The notes under the pieces are model-generated. The model saw only the letters and a program-made list of their open reading frames with translations. It was not told the DNA's origin and made no database searches. From the NCBI GenBank assembly GCA_047973225.1, contig JBKEBQ010000010.1, positions 1 through 25,311 on the forward strand: a stretch of DNA of 25,311 nt, in the 5' to 3' direction. Position numbers and translations under genes: made by a program. Origin of the DNA: JBKEBQ01 sp047973225. Its GTDB lineage: Bacteria > Bacillota_I > Bacilli_A > Erysipelotrichales > Erysipelotrichaceae. Below, one piece after another: positions 7,571 through 16,406 of the stretch; the stretch's first letter is position 1, and the number at the start of each line of letters is the position of its first letter.

Positions 7571-9001
7571 ATGAACATAAAAAAAATACAATTCCCTGAA
7601 AATTTTTGGTGGGGATCCGCATGGTCTGCTGAACAAGCCGAAGGACGAGGCACCGGTGGAAAAGCTGAAACAAATTGGGAAAGATGGTTCAAACAAGAGC
7701 CAACACGCTTCTATAATCGAATCAGCTCTGAAACGACAACGGATCACTTTTATCGTTACAAAGAGGATATCGCATTAATGAAACAGACGGGACATAATTC
7801 TTTTCGTGTTTCTATTTCGTGGGCACGCATGTTTCCTGATGGAGGAAAAGGCGAGGTAAATAAAAATGCAATTGCATTTTATCGTGATATTTTTAAAGAA
7901 ATGAATGATAAAAACATTAAAATTTTTGCCAACCTTTATCATTTTGATATGCCAGCTGATATGCAAGATTTAGGTGGATGGGAATCAAGAGAGGTAGTCG
8001 ACACCTATGTATGCTTCGCTAATGCATGTTTTACTCATTTTGGTGACTTGATATTTCATTGGTTTACCTTCAATGAACCTTTAGGACCTATTTTAGGATC
8101 TTACTTAGAAGACTTCCATTATCCAAACATTCATGACTTTAAACGTGGTGTCCAAGCTACTTTTTTTACCATACTCGCGCATGCAAAAGCCATTGAGATA
8201 TTTAAAAAACATAATCTTGACAGTAAAATTGGGGTTATTTTAAATCTCAGTCCTACCTATCCTAGAAGTCATCAACCAGAGGATGTAGAAGCTGCAAGAA
8301 TAGCCGATTTGTTTTTTACAAGGAGTTTTTTAGATCCTATGGTAAAAGGAACTTTCAACAAAGATTTAATTGCTATTTTAAAATCTTATGATCAACTCTC
8401 TCTTGATATGCTAGATAATGACTTTGAGACAATCAAAAACAACACAGCACAAATTTTAGGTTTAAATTATTACGAACCTCGTCGTGTCAAAGCAAGATTA
8501 AATGCCATCAAACCAAAAGCTAAGTTCACACCAGAATTCTTTTTTGAATTATATACAATGCCTGGAAGAAAAATGAATGTACATCGAGGTTGGGAAATTT
8601 ATGAAAAAGGCATATATGATTTGTGTATCGATATTCGTGATAATTATAACAATATTGAATCTTTTATATCTGAAAATGGCATGGGAGTTGCAGATGAAGA
8701 GCGTTTCATGGATAAAAGCGGTCAGATAATCGATGATTATCGTATTGACTATATAAAAGATCATCTTGCTTATGTGTGGAAAGCAATACAAGAAGGTTGT
8801 AATATTAAAGGTTATCACTTATGGACATTTATTGACTGTTGGTCATGGATTAATGCGTACAAAAATCGCTATGGACTAGTTTCATTAGATCTAAAAACAC
8901 AAAAAAGGACGATTAAAAAAAGTGGAGAATTTTATTTAAAAATGAGTCAAGAAAATGGATTTGCATATGACCTTGATCTTATTGATGAGCATATCTTGTA
9001 A
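7571..9001 (+). CDS. Glycoside hydrolase family 1 (6-phospho-beta-glycosidase type)
   Basis: This 476-residue cytoplasmic enzyme has the normal GH1 length. The acid/base glutamate is in TFNEP (Glu169) and the nucleophile in ISENG (Glu368). Early GH1 landmarks FWWGSAWSA and HFDMP are present. In PTS-linked GH1 enzymes the loop near the C-terminus binds the 6-phosphate through Ser, Lys and Tyr. Here it reads SWINAYKNRY (425-434), so the expected lysine position is Asn432, with Lys431 next to it. It probably splits an imported phosphorylated beta-glycoside into a sugar 6-phosphate and a second product. The start has an AGGAGG site. It is divergent from the GntR regulator and alone on its transcript, ended by the terminator at 9143. 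Substrate is not resolved. Confidence 0.9.
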   Translation: MNIKKIQFPENFWWGSAWSAEQAEGRGTGGKAETNWERWFKQEPTRFYNRISSETTTDHFYRYKEDIALMKQTGHNSFRVSISWARMFPDGGKGEVNKNAIAFYRDIFKEMNDKNIKIFANLYHFDMPADMQDLGGWESREVVDTYVCFANACFTHFGDLIFHWFTFNEPLGPILGSYLEDFHYPNIHDFKRGVQATFFTILAHAKAIEIFKKHNLDSKIGVILNLSPTYPRSHQPEDVEAARIADLFFTRSFLDPMVKGTFNKDLIAILKSYDQLSLDMLDNDFETIKNNTAQILGLNYYEPRRVKARLNAIKPKAKFTPEFFFELYTMPGRKMNVHRGWEIYEKGIYDLCIDIRDNYNNIESFISENGMGVADEERFMDKSGQIIDDYRIDYIKDHLAYVWKAIQEGCNIKGYHLWTFIDCWSWINAYKNRYGLVSLDLKTQKRTIKKSGEFYLKMSQENGFAYDLDLIDEHIL

Positions 9002-9142
9002 TCTATTCATATTCTTCATTTCAAAATATTTTACATAAATATATGCTAGATATGTCTTAATTTAATCGCAGAGAAAAAACCATTGATTGTTTTTTACACT
9101 TTTTACTTTGAAAACACTTATAATATACACTATTAAATCCTT

Positions 9143-9172
9143 AAAAGGAGTCAAATATGACTCCTTTTATTT
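9143..9172 (+). terminator. Terminator after GH1, possibly bidirectional
   Basis: AAAAGGAGTCA and TGACTCCTTTT form a perfect 11-bp stem with loop AATA, followed by ATTT. The flanking A and T tracts are symmetric, so it may also end the minus-strand M81 operon that stops at 9292. The gap 9002-9291 shows no other feature. Confidence 0.85.
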
Positions 9173-9291
9173 ATGTAATTTGGTTATTTTTCATTTCTAC
9201 AATACCCTAGATTGGTTAATAGAAATTTTTGTATTTTCTTACTACCTTTTCATCATTATTTACCAACCAAAGATGTTACCTGTAAAATTTT

Positions 9292-10749
9292 TTATTTAAT
9301 ATACACAAGCTCATCAAAGTCATCGATTGGCCACATTGGACGATATATTTTTTTAAACGGTATTCTCTCCGATCTTTGAATGGTTGGTCCATCTGTTAAA
9401 GCCATAATATGAAATTTTGTTTCAGGAATTAGATATGTATCCAAATACCCCATTTTCACAACCACAATATCGTAATCATGAAAATTTAATCCCGCAGCTT
9501 TAAACTGCTCCATTGTTCCGTATTGAACATTATGATTAACCACTACAACATCTATGTTCGTGTTTTCTATATTCAGTGTAAACGCTGCCCCAATATCAGG
9601 TCCATCTTTTCCGTGATGTTGATATCCACGAGCGATAATTTTTCCAGTAATTTTCACACTTTTTGAATGCATCGTTTCGTTCGTTCCCAATGCAAGATTT
9701 ACGCCTTTTCCTAGTTTGCATTGAGAAATATATTGGTGAGATGTAGGATCATTAATTCCTGCGATTAAGATTTTTTTATCCGTTTTATATTTTAAAAATT
9801 CTTTTAACAATAGAGTGTTTTGCCCACTTCCTCCTGCACCGCAATTATCGCCTGAATCCGTTATTACAACTGTTTTACCATCAAATGCAATAGCGCTTAT
9901 TACCGACTCATCTAATTCTGCATAATTTCCTGAAAATTTGAATTCATGTCGGTGATTCCAAGCATATTCGCTTATTTTTTCAGCGATTGCTTCACAATGT
10001 TTTCGATATTTTTGATACGTTGGTACAACAACAACACAAGCACCCAACTTATCATCGTCGTGACGGATATAACCAACATGATAAGAACAAGATAGTACTC
10101 TTTCATCTTTTTCTGCTTCATCTAAAAGTCTATTGATAGACACCATCGGCTCCTTAGCAGAAACACTTCGTTCCCCTCCTACCATGATAGGCAGCTTTCG
10201 TACAACTGGGACTATATGACGCTTATTTTCTAACAACTCAACAAACAATTCTGCTACCTTGATCTCAGTATCCATAGCATCACTATGCGGTGATTCACGA
10301 TAACAACGAACAATATTCAAATGGCTTGCTAATTCTTGTGTTAGATTTCCGTGTGGATCCATAACCATTGCAATTGGCATATATTTCCCCACGATGTTTC
10401 TAATCTCTTTGAGTAAATAATGCTCAGCTGATATTTCATCTAAATCTTGAACTCCACTTGCGCCATGGAATTGTAAGTAAATTCCATCAATCTCACTTGC
10501 ATATTTACGGACATCCCCCAGTATCTTATTCGCTAAAAAAACGAAGGCTGATTTTTTTATCATTCCGTTAGGATTAATTTCCGCAAAAATTGACGGAATC
10601 ATCGCAATCCCTTTGTTTTTGAAGACACTCTCTATATTCATATGATCAATGCACGCTTGTTCATAATAAATATTAAACTCATTAATTCCCACAGTATGAG
10701 AAATATGTTCATTATTTTCAGCAGTCAAATGCGCTATTAAAACTTTCAT
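9292..10749 (-). CDS. M81/MlrC-family metallohydrolase
   Basis: This 485-residue protein belongs to the MlrC family (peptidase family M81, named for microcystin-degrading MlrC; two-domain DUF1485 plus MlrC C-terminal). The N-terminal domain has FHGA (94-97), DPHGN (131-135) and SPHSDAMDTE (153-162), which supply the Asp and His metal ligands. The C-terminal domain opens with TDSGDNCGAGGSGQN, the family's glycine-rich ADNPGGG-like motif. The start at 10749 is chosen because GGAGGAGA precedes it; its ATG overlaps the TGA of the upstream membrane protein gene (ATGA), which suggests translational coupling. Most members have no known substrate. It is the last gene of a PTS operon, an unusual context that points to a small imported molecule rather than protein. 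Confidence 0.88.
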   Translation of the reverse strand: MKVLIAHLTAENNEHISHTVGINEFNIYYEQACIDHMNIESVFKNKGIAMIPSIFAEINPNGMIKKSAFVFLANKILGDVRKYASEIDGIYLQFHGASGVQDLDEISAEHYLLKEIRNIVGKYMPIAMVMDPHGNLTQELASHLNIVRCYRESPHSDAMDTEIKVAELFVELLENKRHIVPVVRKLPIMVGGERSVSAKEPMVSINRLLDEAEKDERVLSCSYHVGYIRHDDDKLGACVVVVPTYQKYRKHCEAIAEKISEYAWNHRHEFKFSGNYAELDESVISAIAFDGKTVVITDSGDNCGAGGSGQNTLLLKEFLKYKTDKKILIAGINDPTSHQYISQCKLGKGVNLALGTNETMHSKSVKITGKIIARGYQHHGKDGPDIGAAFTLNIENTNIDVVVVNHNVQYGTMEQFKAAGLNFHDYDIVVVKMGYLDTYLIPETKFHIMALTDGPTIQRSERIPFKKIYRPMWPIDDFDELVYIK

Positions 10750-11462
10750 TCTCTCCTCCATATAGTAACATCATTATTAAATTGATGCATAATTAAATAA
10801 TCCATACTTAATAAAATCACAAGTGACAGCTCATAAGAAAAAATCGGCACTAGTAAATAATTTGTGTAGAAACAAATAATAAACAGCCATGATTTCACTG
10901 AAATATGATCAATATGCTGCATAATATATAGGTTGATAACGATGAGCGAAACTGCTAAAACCGCCACCCATATATAGTAGAAAACACTTGTACTATGTAA
11001 GTCGTTCATAACTTTCTCAATGCTCTCTTTTGCATATGCGCCACCAAAATATCCATATATATCGCCAAAATGTATTGTTATCAATAATAAGAATTGATTT
11101 AACATTGCCGGTAGCAATACAAATACGATCTCTGCAAGCGCCTCGCCCACACCTACTAAAAGAATGTTTGCTTGGATATTTTTTTTGAATTGCAAATTTT
11201 TCTTATACAAAATTATTTTTATGAAAACCGAAATAATGCCTAAATAACAAATATCCATTCCGATTTTAAACAACAAATTTTGATTATTAAAAATAACAGA
11301 TAATAATGGATATACTAAAATTCTTATAACAAAATAGTAGCTAACGCCTAGCAAAAGATATTTAAAATCTATTTTTTTTAATTTTCTGAATTTCCAAATA
11401 ACCATAATGGAAACAAGCATACATATACACAAACATAAAGCCACCGCTAATAAATTTATCAT
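10746..11462 (-). CDS. Polytopic membrane protein of unknown function
   Basis: This 238-residue protein has about seven hydrophobic segments (near residues 2-24, 35-58, 66-86, 98-128, 158-181, 190-206 and 208-225), with no signal peptide beyond the first helix. A glycine-rich stretch in the fourth segment carries two glutamates (VGVGEALAEI, Glu107 and Glu111). This faintly recalls YhfC/CPBP-type intramembrane proteases, but I do not recognise the family with confidence. The start has an AGGAGAGAG site. It lies 50 bases after DUF1177 and is coupled to M81 by an ATGA overlap, so the two products are probably made together. It could be an exporter, a channel or a membrane-bound hydrolase for the substrate of this operon. 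Confidence 0.8.
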   Translation of the reverse strand: MINLLAVALCLCICMLVSIMVIWKFRKLKKIDFKYLLLGVSYYFVIRILVYPLLSVIFNNQNLLFKIGMDICYLGIISVFIKIILYKKNLQFKKNIQANILLVGVGEALAEIVFVLLPAMLNQFLLLITIHFGDIYGYFGGAYAKESIEKVMNDLHSTSVFYYIWVAVLAVSLIVINLYIMQHIDHISVKSWLFIICFYTNYLLVPIFSYELSLVILLSMDYLIMHQFNNDVTIWRRE

Positions 11463-11512
11463 AACTCTCTCCTAAGATTGGCTATACTACTAAAATATTA
11501 TTTACTCATGAA

Positions 11513-12436
11513 TCACGCTTTTTGAAAATGATTCATTCTTCCATATAAAGAAACCATTTTTCCAAATTCATCTTCATCATAAAAATGTATTTTATTTTCT
11601 CCGTATCCTTTCGCAACTTCAATCGCAAATTTTGCCGCTTCCGCAATATCGACTTCATGGCTCGCACCTGTGGCACAACCAGGAACTGCTGTTTCACTTG
11701 TAATAGCAACCCCTACGACTGCAACATTTGTCGCTGTTGCAGGTTGAAGAATACTATTAAGATGATATAAATTATTTGCATATGGTGTAATATCTTGTTG
11801 TGAAAGTGGGAAAACATTCGTTTTTTGTCCTGAGGTAATTTCCATACAGTTCAATAAATCCTGTGAAACTTTTAAAATGTATCCTTCCTTTACCGTCGGT
11901 GATATAGAGAATCCCTTTGTATTCAAAATCTTATTTCCTTTGGTAGTATCTATCGATAAAACCGCATCCATATCTTGGCAAACTTCATACGCATTCATCT
12001 GCTCCATATCTACAGGAGAACCCATAAAGTCTACCGGATCATGTGGTTCTGTTGGCGCATTGGGACAAATATGCGTTGTAACAATTACATCCGATACCAA
12101 TCGATCGCCATAGAGACTCATATGCGCTAATTTCAAAGCCGCAGATAAAGCAGCCACTGCTCCATCCGCATCTGACACTATCCCTATTTTAGATGGTCTT
12201 GCGCCAATTCCTCCCAATCTCCCTATGATGCCCAATGTAGGAGCAGCTCCACCGTTCAACTTTCCGTTCTTTCCTTGGATTATAACTTTGACAAAATCCG
12301 TAGTCCCTTCCTCGCCTTGTACACTCACTGTACGCGCTTCAACAAATGGAAATTTTTCAAACAATTGAATTACATCTAGTCCATTCACACATCCTCGATC
12401 CAGTACATCATAAACCTCTAATACTTGCTTCAACAT
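11513..12436 (-). CDS. DUF1177 family protein
   Basis: This 307-residue cytoplasmic protein matches the DUF1177 family along its full length: TLGIIGRLGGIGARP, VSDADGAVA, THICPNAPTEPHDPVDFMGSP, LSIDTTKG, ISPTVKEGYIL, QDITPYANN and GCATGASHEVDIAEA. Many invariant His, Asp, Cys and Gly residues suggest an enzyme, but no reaction is established that I know of. I place the start at the ATG at 12436, four bases after the IIB stop, because family members begin MLKQVLxVYD; a TTG five codons upstream would overlap IIB. DUF1177 is otherwise known to me next to M81 and amide or peptide uptake genes, so its place behind a sugar PTS is odd. It probably acts with M81 on the imported compound. Confidence 0.9.
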   Translation of the reverse strand: MLKQVLEVYDVLDRGCVNGLDVIQLFEKFPFVEARTVSVQGEEGTTDFVKVIIQGKNGKLNGGAAPTLGIIGRLGGIGARPSKIGIVSDADGAVAALSAALKLAHMSLYGDRLVSDVIVTTHICPNAPTEPHDPVDFMGSPVDMEQMNAYEVCQDMDAVLSIDTTKGNKILNTKGFSISPTVKEGYILKVSQDLLNCMEITSGQKTNVFPLSQQDITPYANNLYHLNSILQPATATNVAVVGVAITSETAVPGCATGASHEVDIAEAAKFAIEVAKGYGENKIHFYDEDEFGKMVSLYGRMNHFQKA

Positions 12437-12440
12437 GACG

Positions 12441-12752
12441 TTATGCTTCAATCGCTTTCATCACTTTATAAAAAACACTAGCACCATCCATTTTTCCAAA
12501 ATCAACAGAATCAATTAGCATATATTTTGTAGCGCCATCAATTTCTTTTGCGATCGCTTTTTCTGCATAACGAACCTGTGGTGCTAACAAAACCAAATCA
12601 TAGTTTGAAGCTTCTTTTTTTATCGAATCAATTCCTGTTGCCTCAATATGTAGATCAACATCATTGCTTTGCGCCGCTTCTTGAATCTTCTTTTTTATAA
12701 TTCCTGTACTCATTCCATTTTGACAAGCTAATAATACCTTTATTTTTTTCAT
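12441..12752 (-). CDS. PTS lactose/cellobiose-family IIB component
   Basis: This 103-residue IIB protein has the phospho-cysteine at residue 10 in the loop ACQNGMSTG. The start at 12752 is chosen because AAAGGAG lies upstream of it and the protein then begins MKKIKVLLAC as the family does; an ATG seven codons earlier lies in front of that site and is unlikely. It relays phosphate from the IIA at 14096 to the sugar bound by the IIC at 12766. It follows IIC by 13 bases. It differs clearly in sequence from the other IIB at 782, so the two permeases are not a recent duplication. Confidence 0.92.
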   Translation of the reverse strand: MKKIKVLLACQNGMSTGIIKKKIQEAAQSNDVDLHIEATGIDSIKKEASNYDLVLLAPQVRYAEKAIAKEIDGATKYMLIDSVDFGKMDGASVFYKVMKAIEA

Positions 12753-12765
12753 CTTAAATTCTCCT

Positions 12766-14085
12766 TTATTCATGTGCTAATTCTTGCTCTTCTTCAATTT
12801 TAGTCTTTTCAAATAACTTATAGAACGGATAATACAACACAATATCTACCGCGATCACTACAACTAATAATATGAGTGAGCGAAAATCTAAATTGGCTAA
12901 TACATGACTAATGCCAATTGGTGTTTGGGCACTTAATGACATAACGATTTTGTTAACTAAATCTAAACTCATTGCTGTATATACGATTATGATATTCACC
13001 ACATGCGATAATAAAAACGGAATTAGAAACATTGGATTCAATACAATGGGGAGACCAAATAGTACCGGCTCATTAATTCCAAAGAAAGCAGGAACGATGG
13101 ATAAATATCCAACTGTTTTAATTTGTTCGGAGCGACTTTTAAGCATTAATAACACTAAACCAAATGTTGCTCCTCCTCCCCCGATAGCCACATATGTATA
13201 ATAAAACGTACTATTCACAATCGTTGGTAAATCACTTAATGGCACATTAGCCGCAAACGCATTCATATTTGCAAGCATATTTGCTTCTAGTGAGGGCGTA
13301 ACCACCGATAAGATAGCACTACTATGAATACCAAACCACCAACCTATTTGTGATAATGTTGATGCGACCGACATACCAAAAATCGTATCTACTGCCATAT
13401 TCAAATTCGATCCCAAAGACATAATGAGTTCAGGTATTGGTGTGCCAATAATGTCAGCAAAAACAAAACGAATAATTGTCATCAACAAAAAAATCAAAGT
13501 CATCGGCACTAACGTACTAATAGAACTAGATAAAACTTCTGGAACACTATCTGGGAATTTTATAAAGCCTACTTTCTTTTTAGACATTACAGTATACAGA
13601 TCTATCGCAATAAACGAAACTAATATTGAGGAAAATAAACCCGTTCCACCAAAATACATTGTCGACCAATTCCAGTCGATCAAATCACCATTAACAATAA
13701 GAAAAGAAACCAAAACAACAATCAGTGAGTTTAATAAGTGTAGATCTCTGCGTTTGGCACTTGTAAATGCGATTGCTACTGCAATCCAAAAACCTTGCGC
13801 TCCTAAAGTTACATTAAATAAATAACCCAAGTGCGCACCAAAACCTTCACTGAAAGTTGCCCAAGCTTTGAAAAAACCATAAAACATATTGGATGGATCC
13901 ATCGTTGTATAATCCAAAAATGGAAACGCAATAATCAATGCAAATGAGCCAATCATAATTAACGGCAAAATACTCATAAAAGAAGCCGCAATAATTTGTA
14001 AGTGTTTATTCCCTGCGATTTTACCCGCTATCGGGCTCATGAATTTTTCGATAAACTTTGCAACACTATCTAATAAATTTTTCAT
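12766..14085 (-). CDS. PTS lactose/cellobiose-family IIC permease
   Basis: This 439-residue multi-spanning permease has the family signature INEPVLFGLPIV (conserved Glu and Pro of the sugar site) and the preceding GGGGATFGLVLL loop. The ATG at 14085 follows AAAGGAG, whereas the ATG at 14103 lies before that site and would overlap the IIA stop, so I use 14085. It forms the membrane subunit of a complete IIA-IIC-IIB set in one operon. The downstream genes are DUF1177, a membrane protein and M81 instead of a phospho-glycosidase, so the substrate may be a glycoside or glycosyl amide not handled by ordinary GH1 or GH4 enzymes. This last point is inference. Confidence 0.92.
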   Translation of the reverse strand: MKNLLDSVAKFIEKFMSPIAGKIAGNKHLQIIAASFMSILPLIMIGSFALIIAFPFLDYTTMDPSNMFYGFFKAWATFSEGFGAHLGYLFNVTLGAQGFWIAVAIAFTSAKRRDLHLLNSLIVVLVSFLIVNGDLIDWNWSTMYFGGTGLFSSILVSFIAIDLYTVMSKKKVGFIKFPDSVPEVLSSSISTLVPMTLIFLLMTIIRFVFADIIGTPIPELIMSLGSNLNMAVDTIFGMSVASTLSQIGWWFGIHSSAILSVVTPSLEANMLANMNAFAANVPLSDLPTIVNSTFYYTYVAIGGGGATFGLVLLMLKSRSEQIKTVGYLSIVPAFFGINEPVLFGLPIVLNPMFLIPFLLSHVVNIIIVYTAMSLDLVNKIVMSLSAQTPIGISHVLANLDFRSLILLVVVIAVDIVLYYPFYKLFEKTKIEEEQELAHE

Positions 14086-14095
14086 ATTTTCTCCT

Positions 14096-14392
14096 TTACT
14101 CAACTAATAATTTAACCATTTTTTGCCAATTAACAGCACTATTTAAATGGTCTTGTGCATGTGTCATAATTAAGCTATATGGAATTTCTTCCTCATTCAC
14201 TTCGCTTTGAATTAAGTCCGTTTGCACCTTATGTGCGGCCTGTAGAAAGTCTCCTCCCTTTTGAAAGCACTGGATAGCTTCTGCGATGTTTTTCTTTTTA
14301 AATGAATCAACGGCTCGATAGAATTGATCTACTGCATCACCAGAGGCTGAGATAATTTCAAATGCCATTTCTATAACTTTACTCTTTTCCAT
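14096..14392 (-). CDS. PTS lactose/cellobiose-family IIA component
   Basis: This 98-residue all-helical IIA protein carries the phosphorylated histidine at residue 78 in the motif MTHAQDHL, the same position as in lactose-specific IIA proteins. An acidic residue at Asp81 fits the trimer metal site. It receives phosphate from HPr and hands it to IIB. It is the first gene of the operon, with an AAGGAGG site. It is the only lactose-family IIA in the window and might also serve the IIB and IIC of the lyase module, which have none of their own. Confidence 0.93.
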   Translation of the reverse strand: MEKSKVIEMAFEIISASGDAVDQFYRAVDSFKKKNIAEAIQCFQKGGDFLQAAHKVQTDLIQSEVNEEEIPYSLIMTHAQDHLNSAVNWQKMVKLLVE

Positions 14393-14450
14393 GTTTTTTC
14401 CTCCTTATATGCTCATTGTAGTATCTAATACCCTTTTCTCATAATTAAGT

Positions 14451-14471
14451 ATTTCCATGTAGGGTGGAAAT
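14451..14471. promoter_or_regulatory. Inverted repeat between the PTS operon and the PRD regulator
   Basis: ATTTCCA (14451-14457) and TGGAAAT (14465-14471) are perfect inverted arms with a seven-base centre. They lie in the divergent intergenic region. On the minus strand a TATAAT sequence (14470-14475) touches the right arm, so the repeat would cover the start of the IIA operon transcript. It is a good candidate operator for the divergent PRD regulator. Confidence 0.5.
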
Positions 14472-14541
14472 TATATACTGTCCTTTTATATTTAAATTTT
14501 ATATAATTTTCATATACAAATGAATGAAAGGAAATCAGTTT

Positions 14542-16392
14542 ATGTTTGAATTTAGTGACCGTCAAAGACAAATTATTTTTTTTATTTTTTCTAAACAATT
14601 TGCGACCGCAAGCGTAATTGCTTCCCTATTCAGTGTATCTGAAAAAACCATTCGCAATGAAATTAAAATTATCAATTCAATTTGTGACTGTAAATTAATT
14701 ATTTCAAATAACAATGGGTATTTAATCGATAAAAACCACGATTACTTAATTTCTAACATTCCGCTTTTTAATACCGAAAAAAATGATTACAATAAAATTT
14801 TATCCGCGCTTCTTACTCATCATTCCATTAGTATTTATGATCTTTGTGAAGCGCTAAATTTATCAGAAACTGCTTTGGAAAACAGAATGATATCTTCACG
14901 AAAAATTTTCAAAAGTTACAATTTAACGTTGCTTAGAAAACAAAATCACTATTCACTTTCAGGTACCAGTTTCAACAAACGGAAAATATTTATCGAATCT
15001 ATCTTAGAAAAAGTAGGCTCTAATTTCTATAACATCAACATGTTCAAAGATGACTTCACTAACGTAGACATTGCTAAGACCATGGACGTCTTAAACATCA
15101 CATTGAAAAATAATGATGTTTCAATTAACGAATTTTATCTTAATAATTTTGCTTTAAATTTGCTTACTATTTTAAATTTTGATTTTGATTGTGATGTGAA
15201 ATTAGAATATCCATTAGATAACAAAGTATATGGAATCGCAAAGACTTTAGACTCAAGTTTAAACAGACGTTCTATATCGAAAACGCTTCCCATTTATAGT
15301 TGTCTTATCGGCGTAATCGAATCTCCACAAAAAAATATGTTAAAATTCAAAAAAGAGATTGAGGAAATTACCAAAACTACTTTTGAAAAATACTCTTTAG
15401 ATATTGATGTTTCATCATTTCTCAATATTTTTTCACAACATATTTTTGATATGATTACACGTTGTAAGCATAATAATCTTATCCAAATTGATGGAGGAAT
15501 TTCAATCAAAGAATCCAACTTATTCGTGTATGATATTGCCGTTAATTTAGCTAACGAACTTACAAAAAAATATGAAATTATTATTAATCAAAATGAGATA
15601 TCGCTTATTTCTATGCATCTTGGATTTGCGATAGAGAATTATTTGGATAAAACAATCCAAAATAACAGACTCAATATAGCCCTCAACACAAGTCAGTACC
15701 TATCAAGTAAGACCTTTATTGAAAAAGTAAAAAACATTATACCTGACGATGCAGAAATTAATTTTTTTCAACAACTAGAAACAATCAATGATATTAATGA
15801 TAATGATTTATACATAACTTCCAATAATTTTCGCCTTCCCATTTCCATTCCCACTTGCATTGTATCTCCTATTTTAACAAATGAAGATAAATTGAAAATC
15901 AAATCCATGATTCATTTTGTTGTTCATAAAAAGAAAATACAACATTCGAAAACATTATTTAATATGTTTCTTATGGAAAACCTATTTTTTGTAAATGAAC
16001 AATTGAATACGAAAGATGTTGTGTTAGATTTTTTATTTGAGCATTTAAAAGAACAAGATATTGTGAATAACTCTTTTTGTTCATCCGTTTTAGTAAGAGA
16101 AGCTCTCACTCCGACATGCATCAACAACAAATATGCCGTCCCTCACGCCATGGAATTTATCGCGAAGCGAACAAACATTTGTGTATTTATTAATCCAAAC
16201 GGTATTCAATGGGATGATCAAACAGTTAAAATTGTTTTTCTCAGTGCCATCAATAAAAACAATATTATCAACTTACGTATTATTTATGACTTCATTATCG
16301 ATATGGTAAGTGATGATACTGCATTTTCAAAACTTATACAAGCAAAAGATATCCATGTTTTTTATGACATTCTTTTTGCGGAACATAAATAA
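14542..16392 (+). CDS. PRD- and EIIA-containing transcriptional regulator (BglG/MtlR/LicR type)
   Basis: This 616-residue regulator is controlled by PTS phosphorylation. From the N-terminus it has a helix-turn-helix (about 4-48, FSVSEKTIRNEI), a second HTH (75-130), PRD1 (about 165-265), PRD2 (275-375), a IIB-like segment without the phospho-cysteine (380-445) and a fructose/mannitol-type EIIA domain (475-616) with its histidine in AVPHAM (His535). The DNA-binding HTH marks it as a LicR or MtlR-like activator rather than an RNA antiterminator. PRD2 keeps its two histidines (His300, His359); PRD1 seems to have lost both. I use the ATG at 14542 because GAAAGGAAA lies before it and after the ATG at 14524. 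It is divergent from the IIA-M81 operon and probably its activator. A YitT-family gene follows. Confidence 0.9.
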   Translation: MFEFSDRQRQIIFFIFSKQFATASVIASLFSVSEKTIRNEIKIINSICDCKLIISNNNGYLIDKNHDYLISNIPLFNTEKNDYNKILSALLTHHSISIYDLCEALNLSETALENRMISSRKIFKSYNLTLLRKQNHYSLSGTSFNKRKIFIESILEKVGSNFYNINMFKDDFTNVDIAKTMDVLNITLKNNDVSINEFYLNNFALNLLTILNFDFDCDVKLEYPLDNKVYGIAKTLDSSLNRRSISKTLPIYSCLIGVIESPQKNMLKFKKEIEEITKTTFEKYSLDIDVSSFLNIFSQHIFDMITRCKHNNLIQIDGGISIKESNLFVYDIAVNLANELTKKYEIIINQNEISLISMHLGFAIENYLDKTIQNNRLNIALNTSQYLSSKTFIEKVKNIIPDDAEINFFQQLETINDINDNDLYITSNNFRLPISIPTCIVSPILTNEDKLKIKSMIHFVVHKKKIQHSKTLFNMFLMENLFFVNEQLNTKDVVLDFLFEHLKEQDIVNNSFCSSVLVREALTPTCINNKYAVPHAMEFIAKRTNICVFINPNGIQWDDQTVKIVFLSAINKNNIINLRIIYDFIIDMVSDDTAFSKLIQAKDIHVFYDILFAEHK

Positions 16393-16406
16393 AAGGAGTA
16401 TTTAGT

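Noticed and set aside
9087..9299. A 70-codon plus-strand frame after GH1
   Set aside because: It spans the GH1 terminator hairpin, lacks a ribosome binding site and is mostly Phe, Ile and Leu from AT-rich DNA.
12437..12451. A TTG start for the DUF1177 gene
   Set aside because: The ATG five codons downstream gives the standard family N-terminus and avoids overlap with IIB.
13424..13825. A 133-codon plus-strand frame antisense to the second IIC
   Set aside because: The permease on the other strand has clear family motifs and operon context; this frame has neither.
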